This document shows, in pieces, positions 1 to 8,408 of a DNA stretch of 64,000 nt. This DNA comes from Luteolibacter flavescens (GTDB lineage Bacteria; Verrucomicrobiota; Verrucomicrobiia; Verrucomicrobiales; Akkermansiaceae). Location of the stretch: contig NZ_JAPDDS010000007.1 of the NCBI RefSeq assembly GCF_025950085.1, forward strand, positions 186,001-250,000. Direction: 5' to 3'. Position numbers and translations under genes: made by a program. The notes below the pieces were generated by a model. It had not been told where the DNA came from and ran no database searches. It was given only the letters and a program-made list of their open reading frames with translations. Each line of letters starts with the position of its first letter. The stretch's first letter is position 1.

Positions 1-16
1 GCCTGAGCCGCTACAA

Positions 17-925
17 TCAGGTGTCCACCCAGACGCTTTTCAGATACTGCTCGCCGGTGAAGTCGGCAGGCATGTCGTTATGGCGAATCTTAACCGGCCT
101 GCGGGACGCGCCGCGGAGCTGCGCCTCAAAGTCTCGCGGAGACAGCGTGCGGCAATTCGTGGATGCCAAAAGGAACCCGCCGGGCGTGAGGCATTTCATG
201 GCCAACTCGGCGAGGCGGCCATAGTCCTTTTCTACACGGAAGACCTTCCCGTCCTTATCCCGGGAAAATGTGGGAGGATCGAGCACTATGCCATCAAATG
301 TCCGGCCCTGTTTTGCAAAGCGGGCCAGCCAGTGAAAGGTATCGCCCTTGCAATAATAGTGTGCGGAAGGATCGAAGCCGTTGAGCTCGAAGTTCCGTTT
401 CGCCCAGTCGAGATACGGCTGGGCCAGGTCCAGCGTGGTCGTGGTGGCTCCCGCCGCTGCCGCGAAGACGGAGAATGCTCCGGTGTAGGCAAAGGTATTC
501 AGCAGGGTCTGCCCGGCAGATAGCCGCGATCTCAGCTCGGCGCGGCGGTCGCGCTGATCGAGGAAGATTCCTTGTGAATAACCGGACTGGAACGAGATCT
601 CAAAGTTCAGCCCGCTCTCCTGAATGGGAAACGGCTCATCCTGCTCCGGTCCACAGAGGTGCGCGGGCGATTCCTTCTGCTGCTGGTCGAGTTGCTTCCA
701 GTAGGTCGCGTGTCCCTTCGATCTCAGCCACTCCACCAGCGGCGCGGGTGGGTGGCGATCCCGGGTGGAGAGGAGCCATTTTCCCGCGAAATCCTCCAGT
801 TCCAAACCCGGCAGGTCGTCGCCATCCCCGTCGATCAGCCGCAAGGCATTGGTCCCGGGCTGCCGCAGCGGGGCGCGGCGGGCGAGGGCGGCTTCGAGCA
901 GATGTCGCATGGGAGGCATTGCCAT
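17..925 (-). CDS. RlmI-type class I SAM-dependent rRNA methyltransferase
   Basis: A 302-residue protein. The N-terminal third (NALRLIDGDGDDLPGLELED) resembles the linker domain of RlmI/RlmK-like 23S rRNA methyltransferases. The rest is a Rossmann methyltransferase fold with the SAM-binding motif NTFAYTGAFSVFAA near residue 143 and the catalytic-loop motif DPPTFSRDK near residue 217. It is shorter than full RlmI (about 395 residues) and seems to lack the N-terminal PUA domain. Several starts are possible near 911-925. It is divergent from the phosphomutase at 957. The family is clear; the exact target nucleotide is not. Confidence 0.85.
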   Translation of the reverse strand: MAMPPMRHLLEAALARRAPLRQPGTNALRLIDGDGDDLPGLELEDFAGKWLLSTRDRHPPAPLVEWLRSKGHATYWKQLDQQQKESPAHLCGPEQDEPFPIQESGLNFEISFQSGYSQGIFLDQRDRRAELRSRLSAGQTLLNTFAYTGAFSVFAAAAGATTTTLDLAQPYLDWAKRNFELNGFDPSAHYYCKGDTFHWLARFAKQGRTFDGIVLDPPTFSRDKDGKVFRVEKDYGRLAELAMKCLTPGGFLLASTNCRTLSPRDFEAQLRGASRRPVKIRHNDMPADFTGEQYLKSVWVDT

Positions 926-956
926 GGGGCATCAGGGCGCTAGCATCCAGCGCGAA

Positions 957-2885
957 ATGAGCGTCCTCGCCTCCCTTCTCGACCAAGCCCTCGCCTCCGG
1001 CCAGATCCTCGAAAGCTCTCGGAAGAACATCGACCTGCTGCTCCGCGGCTCGGCCTCGCCTCTGGCGGAGGCCGCCATCACCGAGCTTGCGGAAGCGGGC
1101 CAGTGGGAGGAAATCAACGACCGCTTCTTCAAGACCCTCGCCTTCGGCACCGGCGGCCTGCGCGGTCGCACCATCGGCAAGGTGGTCACCACCGCGGAGC
1201 AGGGGAAGGGCGGCCCGAACGATCGCCCGGAGCACCCGTGCTTCGGCACCGCGACGATGAACTTCTTCAACGTCTCCCGCGCCGTCCGCGGCCTCATCGC
1301 CTACACGAAGAAGCACGTCGGCCCGTCGCGGAAGCCGAAGCTCGTCTTCGCCCACGACAGCCGCCACTTCTCCCGGGACTTCGCGGAATTCTGCGCGAAG
1401 GTCAGCACCGAGCTTGGTTGCGATGCCTATCTCTATGAGTCGGGCCGTGCGACACCCCAGCTTTCTTTCACCATCCGCGAGCTGCGGGCGGATGCCGGCG
1501 TGGTGCTCACCGCCAGCCACAATCCCGCACATGACAATGGCTTCAAGGCCTACTTCACCGATGGCGCGCAGATCGTGGAGCCGGACGCCTCCGGCATCAT
1601 CGCCGAGGTGAATGCCCTCGAGAGCGAGATCTATGAGGCGCTGCCTGCAGCCGAGCATGGCACCGTGACCACGCTGGGTGCGGAAATGGACCGCCGCTAC
1701 ATGGATCGCCTGAAGTCCCTGCTGATGCAGCCGCAACTGCTCGAAGGCGCGAAGACGCGCGTCGTTTACACGAATCTCCACGGGGTCGGTGGCGTGATCA
1801 TCGTGCCGATGCTCCGCGAGCTGGGCTTCGACGTCATCACCGTGCCAGAGCAGGACGTGCAGGATGGACGCTTCCCGACGGTCGATTCGCCGAATCCCGA
1901 AAACGCCCCGGCACTCAAGATGGGTGTGGATCTCGCGATCAAGGAAGGTGCGGAGATCGTGATCGGCACCGACCCGGACAATGACCGCATGGGCGTGGTG
2001 GTCCGCGACTCCGCCGGCCAGATGCGCCTGCTGACGGGGAACCAGATCGGCTCGCTGATGGCATGGTATCGTGCGAAGACCGCATTTGAGATCGGCTGGC
2101 TGAATGACACCACCCGTGCCCGCGCTCTCTTCGTGAAGACCTACGTCACCACCGAGCTGCAGAGCGCCATCGCGCACCGCTATGGCATCGGCGTGGTCGA
2201 TACGCTCACCGGCTTCAAGTACATCGCCGAGAAGCTCCGCAAGTATGAGGAAGCCATCCCCGCCGACAAGAAGGGCGACTACCGCTCGCTCGACGAGACG
2301 ACCACCCGCAACCTGCGGCTGGAGTATTCGCGCTTCTTCCTCTTCGGCGGTGAGGAGAGCTACGGCTACCTCGGCTGTGACTTCGTCCGCGACAAGGACG
2401 GCAATGGCGCGGCGGTGATGTTCGCGGAAGTGGCCGCCTATGCAAAGTCCGTGGGCAAGACTCTGGCCGAATTGCTCGATGAGATCTTCACCGAATACGG
2501 CTACCACGAGGAGCGCGGCAAGTCGCTCGTGATGGAGGGTGCCGACGGTGCCGCGAAGATCGCCGCTCTGGCTGCTTCCTATTCGAAGAACCCGCCGACC
2601 GAAGTGGACGGCTCCGCGGTCGCGAAGATCCGCGACTTCGCCACGCAGGATCTCTTCGATGCCGAGGGTGATGCCCTGCCGAAGGAAAAGATGCTCTTCG
2701 TCGATCTCGCCGACGGTCGCTCCTTTGCGGTGCGCCCGTCCGGCACCGAGCCGAAGATCAAGTTCTACCTCTTTGGCAAGGCCGCTCCTGCAGCCGACCT
2801 CGCTGCCTCAAAGGCACAGGTGGCCGCATCGCTCGATAGCCTGTGGTCGTCCATCGAGGCGGACGCCAAGAGCCGCATGGCCTGA
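957..2885 (+). CDS. Phospho-sugar mutase (phosphoglucomutase/phosphomannomutase family)
   Basis: A 642-residue alpha-D-phosphohexomutase that interconverts hexose 1- and 6-phosphates in the cytosol. The phosphoserine loop TASHNPAHDNGFKAYF carries the active Ser near residue 187, the metal loop GTDPDNDRMG starts near residue 338, the sugar-binding GGEESYGY follows, and the phosphate-binding RPSGTEPKIK is near the C terminus. The frame is open upstream to 765, but those residues overlap the divergent methyltransferase and look non-coding, so ATG 957 is preferred. It probably supplies glucose-1-phosphate or glucose-6-phosphate, which fits the glycan operon 2 kb away. It is followed after 12 bases by lnt. 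Confidence 0.93.
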   Translation: MSVLASLLDQALASGQILESSRKNIDLLLRGSASPLAEAAITELAEAGQWEEINDRFFKTLAFGTGGLRGRTIGKVVTTAEQGKGGPNDRPEHPCFGTATMNFFNVSRAVRGLIAYTKKHVGPSRKPKLVFAHDSRHFSRDFAEFCAKVSTELGCDAYLYESGRATPQLSFTIRELRADAGVVLTASHNPAHDNGFKAYFTDGAQIVEPDASGIIAEVNALESEIYEALPAAEHGTVTTLGAEMDRRYMDRLKSLLMQPQLLEGAKTRVVYTNLHGVGGVIIVPMLRELGFDVITVPEQDVQDGRFPTVDSPNPENAPALKMGVDLAIKEGAEIVIGTDPDNDRMGVVVRDSAGQMRLLTGNQIGSLMAWYRAKTAFEIGWLNDTTRARALFVKTYVTTELQSAIAHRYGIGVVDTLTGFKYIAEKLRKYEEAIPADKKGDYRSLDETTTRNLRLEYSRFFLFGGEESYGYLGCDFVRDKDGNGAAVMFAEVAAYAKSVGKTLAELLDEIFTEYGYHEERGKSLVMEGADGAAKIAALAASYSKNPPTEVDGSAVAKIRDFATQDLFDAEGDALPKEKMLFVDLADGRSFAVRPSGTEPKIKFYLFGKAAPAADLAASKAQVAASLDSLWSSIEADAKSRMA

Positions 2886-2897
2886 CGCTGCATCTGC

Positions 2898-4634
2898 ATG
2901 AAGGTCACGCATCTCTTCCTCCGACCGCTGGCCGCCGTGGCCAGCGGACTTGGCATGGCCGCGCTGTTTCCGCCCCACGGATACAGCCAGCTCGTCTGGA
3001 TTGTTTTCCTGCCGCTGCTGTTCGCGCTGTGGTCGCTGGGGGAGGGGAAGCGGAAGCGCAAGGCCTTCGGCTTCGGTCTTCTAACAGGTCTCGCATTCTT
3101 CCTGCCGAATCTGGCGTGGCTCCGCACCGTCAGTGATGCGGGGTGGGCGGCGCTCTCCATCTACCTCGCGCTTTTTCCGGCGATCTGGGCTCTCTTCGCG
3201 GCGACGTGGGGGAATCCATGGCGCGGGGAGGAGAAGGGGTTCTTCCATGTGCCGCGTCACGCTCTGGCCTGTGCTTTGGTGTGGACGGGGCTGGAGCTGC
3301 TCCGCGGATGGCTTTTCACGGGCTTCGGGTGGAATACTTATGGCACCGCGTTTTCCGAGTCGCTCGTCTTCGCGCAGGCGGCGGATCTGTTGGGCGCGAC
3401 CGGCTTGTCCATCCTGCCGATCTTCGTGCAGGCGGTCTTGTTGCAAGTGTTCGTCCGTCGAGTCTCGCAGTTTCACTCCAGCGGCCTGCGGAAGCGTTTG
3501 GCCTTCACGTGCGTCATCGCCGCGATGTTCGCCACCTACGGCTACGGCATGTGGCGGATCTTTTCCGCGCGGAAGGTGGAGTCGATCCGGCTGAATGCGC
3601 TGCTGGTGCAGCTCAACATTCCACAGGAGGCCTCGCGTCAGCTTGTGGAAGGTTTTGAGATTCATCTGCGCTATGAGGACGAAACGCTTGAGGGGCTCGG
3701 CGTCGTGGATGGCGAGGTGATTCATTCACTCAACTCCCCCGGAAGCTCAGCACCGAAACCGGACTGGGTGATCTGGCCGGAGACGGCATTGACCGGCCGC
3801 ATCCTGCGCATGGATGACGGCGACTGGGCCACAGCGCAGGAGAACTGGACCACCCTCGAGCGCATCCGCCAGGGCGGAGGTGACTTCACGCTGATGCTGG
3901 GGCTGACCGAGCTGGAAGCGGAATGGCAAGGGGACGAGCCCATCATGAAGAAGGATGCGCGCGCGTGGAACTCGCTCGCGGTGATGCCGGCCGATGGCTC
4001 GCTCCAGACTTTCCGGAAGCATCACTTGGTCATCTTCGGTGAATACATCCCGCTCGTGGAAAAGCTGCCTTTCCTCGCGAAGATCTACGAGCAGCAGTCC
4101 GGTGCGAAGTATTCCGGCGCTTTCAGTCAGGGCGAAAGCCTGGAGCCGCTGCCGGTGGCAATCGGCGATGAAAAGGTGGGCGTGATCCCGTCCGTTTGCT
4201 TTGAAGACACCGTGCCGCGCCTGCTGCGGAAGTTCGTCCGCGAGGGCCCGCAGATCATCGTGAACATCACGAATGACGGCTGGTTCAAGGAGAGCCCGGG
4301 TGCGGCCCAGCATTTCGCGAATGCCCGCTTTCGCGCGATCGAGCTGCGCCGACCGATGATCCGCTGCGCGAATACCGGCGTCAGCGCCGCGATCAGCTCC
4401 ACCGGAAGTACGATGCATCCCGAAGGTGGCCGCCTCCAGGAACTCCGCGATGAGAATGGCAGCCACTTCACCCGCGGGCACCTCCTCACTCAACTCGACA
4501 TTCCTGTCGATCCACCGACCACGCTTTATGCGAGGATCGGCGACTTGGGCGTCATCGTGTTGACGTTGATCGGATTCCTGATGGGCGCGATTCCCGCCCT
4601 GCGCGAGCGTCGGCAGGAGGTGAAGGAAGCCTGA
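2898..4634 (+). CDS. lnt: Apolipoprotein N-acyltransferase
   Basis: A 578-residue inner-membrane enzyme that adds the third acyl chain to the N-terminal cysteine of lipoproteins. The first ~220 residues are hydrophobic helices. The C-terminal nitrilase-type domain has the catalytic triad by motif: Glu near 295 (WPETAL), Lys near 374 (FRKHHLVIFGEY) and Cys near 434 (PSVCFEDT). A last transmembrane segment (VIVLTLIGFLMGAI) closes the protein. It lies 12 bases behind the phosphomutase, so they are probably co-transcribed, and it converges on the GH94 gene. It is somewhat longer than the E. coli enzyme. Its presence supports a diderm cell with triacylated lipoproteins. Confidence 0.93.
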   Translation: MKVTHLFLRPLAAVASGLGMAALFPPHGYSQLVWIVFLPLLFALWSLGEGKRKRKAFGFGLLTGLAFFLPNLAWLRTVSDAGWAALSIYLALFPAIWALFAATWGNPWRGEEKGFFHVPRHALACALVWTGLELLRGWLFTGFGWNTYGTAFSESLVFAQAADLLGATGLSILPIFVQAVLLQVFVRRVSQFHSSGLRKRLAFTCVIAAMFATYGYGMWRIFSARKVESIRLNALLVQLNIPQEASRQLVEGFEIHLRYEDETLEGLGVVDGEVIHSLNSPGSSAPKPDWVIWPETALTGRILRMDDGDWATAQENWTTLERIRQGGGDFTLMLGLTELEAEWQGDEPIMKKDARAWNSLAVMPADGSLQTFRKHHLVIFGEYIPLVEKLPFLAKIYEQQSGAKYSGAFSQGESLEPLPVAIGDEKVGVIPSVCFEDTVPRLLRKFVREGPQIIVNITNDGWFKESPGAAQHFANARFRAIELRRPMIRCANTGVSAAISSTGSTMHPEGGRLQELRDENGSHFTRGHLLTQLDIPVDPPTTLYARIGDLGVIVLTLIGFLMGAIPALRERRQEVKEA

Positions 4635-4638
4635 ATGG

Positions 4639-7600
4639 CTATCCCAAGGTGATGCGGATGTCGTGCTCCGCTCCGTCCCGGGGCAGGCGGATTTTGGCGA
4701 TGCCTTCCGAGATCTTTTGCTCGACGCCATCCAAGGTCACGGCCTGCACGGATCTCGCGAAGCCTTCCGGGTTCAGGACGGTGATCCGGTAGCCCGCCGA
4801 TCCATTCGGCAGCCTGCCCTCGATCAAGTATTCCGGCCATTCGTCCGGAATGCAGGGCTTCATCACCAACGTCGCGCCGTCCTCGATGCGAAGGCCGAGG
4901 ATGGATTCCATGGCGACGCGATACATCCATCCGGAAGAGCCGGTGTACCACGTCCAGCCGCCGCGGCCGATGTGCGGAGGCGCTCCGTAAACATCTGCAG
5001 CCACCACGTAGGGCTCCACCTTGTAGAGATTCGCCGCCTCGGGTGTGAGCGAGTGGGATACCGGTGCGAGCATTTCCCACAGGCGCAGCGCGCGGTTGTT
5101 CTCCCCGTGCTCGGCGATGGACTGCACGGCCCAGCACGCAGCGTGAGTGTATTGGCCTCCATTCTCGCGGACTCCGGCGACGTAGCCCTTGATGTAGCCC
5201 GGGTCGTTCGGGGTATTGATGAAAGGCGGGGTGAGCAGGCGGATGATGCCTTCCTGCTCCGACACCAGTTCCCGCTCCATCGCCTCCATGGCCAGCGCGG
5301 CGCGATCCGGTGATGCAGCCTTGGAAAGGATGGCCCAAGATTGCGCCAGCGTGTCGATCTTGCATTCGTCGCTCTCCTTCGAGCCGAGCGGCGCGCCATT
5401 GTCGTAGTAGGCGCGGCGATACCACTCGCGATCCCAGCCGCCATCGTTCAGCGCGGCGAGCAGTTTGGTACGATGCTCCTCGTAGATAGCGACGCGGTCC
5501 GAATCGCCACGGCTCTCGCATACCGGGATGAAGGAGCCGAGGATGCGATAGAGAAAGAATCCTACCCAAATGCTCTCACCCTTTCCCTCTCGGCCTACCC
5601 GGCTCATGCCGTCATTCCAATCGCCCGTGCCCATCAGAGGAAGACCGTGCGCGCCGGTGGCCAGCGAGCGGTCGATGGTGCGGCAGCAGTGGTCATAGAG
5701 CGACCCCGATTCGCCCGCGGGCTCGGGCGTCAGGTAGTTCTCATCGTGTCCATCGGCCAGAATCGCGGCTTTTAGATAGGGTATCTCCTCATCGAGGATC
5801 GTGGCATCCCCGGTAGCGCGGAGGTAGTCGCAGGTGATGAATGGAAGCCACAGCAGATCATCGGAAAATCGCGTCCGTAGCCCCCGGTCTATGGGTGCCG
5901 GATGCCACCAGTGGAGCACATCGCCCTCCGCGAATTGCTGCTCCGCATGCAGCAGGATCTGCCGCCGGGCGATGGCTGGGTCGAGTTGCAGGAGCGAGCC
6001 TGAATCCTGAAGCTGGTCACGATAGCCGAAGGCCCCGCTGGATTGGTAGAAGGCGGAGCGAGCCCACATTCGGCAGCACAGCGTTTGATAGGGCAGCCAG
6101 CCATTCACCATCAGATCCAGCACCGGCGAGGGCGTGGTGACCTTGATGGTGCCTGTCAGCGCTTTCCAAAATTCCTGGACCTCGGTCAATGCGGCCCGGG
6201 CAGTCGCAAAATCGCCATATCGTGCGACGAGTTGGTCGGCACCCTGGTCCGACATCGACTCGCCTAACAGAATCACGCACTCCGCCGTAGCCCCTGCGGG
6301 CAAGGTGAAAGCGGACTGCTGGACGAAGCATGGATCAAGGCCGGCTCCGCAGGCCCCGTCGAGTTCACCTCCGGGACACAGTGCGGCGGGATTGGCAGGC
6401 GTGCCGTGCCGACCAAGGAAGCCAAGCCGGTCGCAACCGATGGATGATCCATTCGCCGTGACTCCGTTGAGGGACAGCGCGGCGAAGGCGATGCCTCCCG
6501 TGAAATCACCCGCTGCAGGATTCTTCGCCCGGAGGCTGCCATCATCCGGTTGTCTGGTGACGATGAGGCTGCGTGCCTCGGGTAGCGAGCCCATGACGAG
6601 TCGCTGGTAGCTGGTGATGGAGAGCTTGCGATCTTCGCCGCTCCGGTTCGCCAGTCGCACGATCACGATTTTCACCGCGTCATGCCGCGGGACGAACATC
6701 ACGGTGTCCTGATCGATGCCGCTTTGAGACGAGAGGAAGCGGGTGGCTCCCAAGCCGTGGCGGACCTCGTGGTCGCCTTGCTGGCAAACCGGCCCGGGCA
6801 GCGGCGACCAAACCTCGCCGCTCGCTTCGTCGCGCAGGTAAAGGGCCTCGCCATGAGGATCGCTCGCCGGTTCGTTCGACCAAGGTGTCAGCCGGTTCGC
6901 CTGGCTGTTCCGTGCCCAGGTGCAGCCTGCTCCACTCTCGCTGACGAGGAATCCGGCGTGCTCGTTCGCCACCACGTTGATCCACGGCATCGGCGGCCTC
7001 TTTCCTTCGCGTGGCAGGCGGATCACATATTCGCTGCCGTCCTCACTGAAGCCACCGTAGCCATTGAAAAACCGCAGGCTCTCGCTTTCGGGGATCTTGC
7101 CGCCTTTAGTTGCTTCCTTGATCCGGGGCGGTGGTCCGGGTGCGTGGTTGCCCGCGGCTTCCGGCAGGGAGCCTTCCACCACCAAGGCGGCGATGGCCAA
7201 CAAGGAAGATTTACCAGACTCTCCGAGTGTAGATGGAGCGAGGGTGAAGACGCGGTCGTCGTGGCCCTGTGGATTCGTGCCTGCCTCGTCGAGCACCACG
7301 AAGTTCGTGAAGAAGCCTTTAATAGCCCAGTAGCTCCGCGCTTTCAGGGCATCCTGCGTGGATGCGCCCGACCATCCGTCGCAAGCAACCACGGTGGGCC
7401 GATCGCGCGGCACCGGTGGCATCGCCGATGCGGATGCTTCTCTGTGAGATGGATTCAAACTACGATGTTCATAGTGCATCGCGGCGGCGAGTGCTTGGAA
7501 CTTCGCTGCCATCGCATCGTCGATCCCGTGTTCGCGTCTCAAACTCTCCTCGGCCTTCCTGGCTTCGACAAGGATGCGGTCGATGGCTCCGAGTCCCGAG

Positions 7601-8397
7601 TATTTTCCGACGAGAGACGAAGCGCTTTCCTTGTTCTCCGCGATCCCGGTGATGAAGCAAACGACCGATTCTTCATTTGGTCCGAGCGTCACAATCGTCC
7701 GAAGGCTCAGGCACGGATCAAGGACATTGCCAACCGATCCCGACAATGCCTCATTCTCGAAAGCCTGAGGATTGGCCACGGTTCGCCCGCGTCCGAGAAA
7801 TCGAATCCGGTCCGTTTCCCACGAGTCCGCGGTAGCACCCGTGATCGAGTGGAAAAGGCACGGCCAGGTTTCGTCGGCACCCCGCGGCCTTCTCTCCGCG
7901 AACAAGGCGTTCTCTTCGCGCGACGTCTGGACAAAGAGCTTCGAGAAGGCCGGATGGCCCACGTCCGCACCTTGCGATGTGAGGACGGTCTCTATGAAAC
8001 TCGTCACCTCGATCCTCCGGATTTTTCCTGTTAGGTTGGTCAGCTTCAGGCACCTCACTTCGAGGTCGTCATGGGGGGACACGGCGATGATCAGGTCCGC
8101 GCGGACGTCATTCGCCTCATTGGAAATCCAGAAGGTTCCACAAGGGCTGGCAGACCGGTAGCTGGTGCTTTCGCATTTCATCGGCTGCATGGCCGCGGAC
8201 CAGAGCGCGCCGCTTTCGAGATCCCTCAGGTAGATGAATTGCCCCTGCGCATCTTCCACCGGGTCCCCGTGCCAGCGGTTCACCACATGGCCATGACGGC
8301 GCGACTGCCCGGTCCCGGCGGACGTGATGAAGGTGAAGTAGCTGCCGTTCGATAGCAGGCAGGCGTGCGGCGCGGGGAGCAGGGGGTCGGGTTTCAT
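4639..8397 (-). CDS. GH94 glycoside phosphorylase, like the C-terminal half of cyclic beta-1,2-glucan synthase
   Basis: A 1252-residue cytosolic protein (no signal peptide). It has two N-terminal glycosyltransferase-36-type beta-supersandwich repeats (about 15-300 and 470-745); each contains a matching segment, FLGRGRTVANPQAF near 200 and FLGRHGTPANPAAL near 660. The (alpha/alpha)6 catalytic domain follows, with RTRFSDDLLWLPF near 841 and GTGDWNDGM near 923, which holds the catalytic Asp of GH94. This order matches the phosphorylase part of NdvB/ChvB, but the membrane GT84 synthase part is absent. GH94 enzymes reversibly phosphorolyse beta-glucosides. Beta-1,2-oligoglucan is the likeliest substrate by similarity, but this is inference. 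Last gene of a minus-strand operon with GlgX. Confidence 0.85.
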   Translation of the reverse strand: MKPDPLLPAPHACLLSNGSYFTFITSAGTGQSRRHGHVVNRWHGDPVEDAQGQFIYLRDLESGALWSAAMQPMKCESTSYRSASPCGTFWISNEANDVRADLIIAVSPHDDLEVRCLKLTNLTGKIRRIEVTSFIETVLTSQGADVGHPAFSKLFVQTSREENALFAERRPRGADETWPCLFHSITGATADSWETDRIRFLGRGRTVANPQAFENEALSGSVGNVLDPCLSLRTIVTLGPNEESVVCFITGIAENKESASSLVGKYSGLGAIDRILVEARKAEESLRREHGIDDAMAAKFQALAAAMHYEHRSLNPSHREASASAMPPVPRDRPTVVACDGWSGASTQDALKARSYWAIKGFFTNFVVLDEAGTNPQGHDDRVFTLAPSTLGESGKSSLLAIAALVVEGSLPEAAGNHAPGPPPRIKEATKGGKIPESESLRFFNGYGGFSEDGSEYVIRLPREGKRPPMPWINVVANEHAGFLVSESGAGCTWARNSQANRLTPWSNEPASDPHGEALYLRDEASGEVWSPLPGPVCQQGDHEVRHGLGATRFLSSQSGIDQDTVMFVPRHDAVKIVIVRLANRSGEDRKLSITSYQRLVMGSLPEARSLIVTRQPDDGSLRAKNPAAGDFTGGIAFAALSLNGVTANGSSIGCDRLGFLGRHGTPANPAALCPGGELDGACGAGLDPCFVQQSAFTLPAGATAECVILLGESMSDQGADQLVARYGDFATARAALTEVQEFWKALTGTIKVTTPSPVLDLMVNGWLPYQTLCCRMWARSAFYQSSGAFGYRDQLQDSGSLLQLDPAIARRQILLHAEQQFAEGDVLHWWHPAPIDRGLRTRFSDDLLWLPFITCDYLRATGDATILDEEIPYLKAAILADGHDENYLTPEPAGESGSLYDHCCRTIDRSLATGAHGLPLMGTGDWNDGMSRVGREGKGESIWVGFFLYRILGSFIPVCESRGDSDRVAIYEEHRTKLLAALNDGGWDREWYRRAYYDNGAPLGSKESDECKIDTLAQSWAILSKAASPDRAALAMEAMERELVSEQEGIIRLLTPPFINTPNDPGYIKGYVAGVRENGGQYTHAACWAVQSIAEHGENNRALRLWEMLAPVSHSLTPEAANLYKVEPYVVAADVYGAPPHIGRGGWTWYTGSSGWMYRVAMESILGLRIEDGATLVMKPCIPDEWPEYLIEGRLPNGSAGYRITVLNPEGFARSVQAVTLDGVEQKISEGIAKIRLPRDGAEHDIRITLG

Positions 8398-8408
8398 GGC
8401 AACGGGTT

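Noticed and set aside
636-2507. 623-codon minus-strand frame
   Set aside because: It is opposite the well-supported phosphomutase and shows no family sequence.
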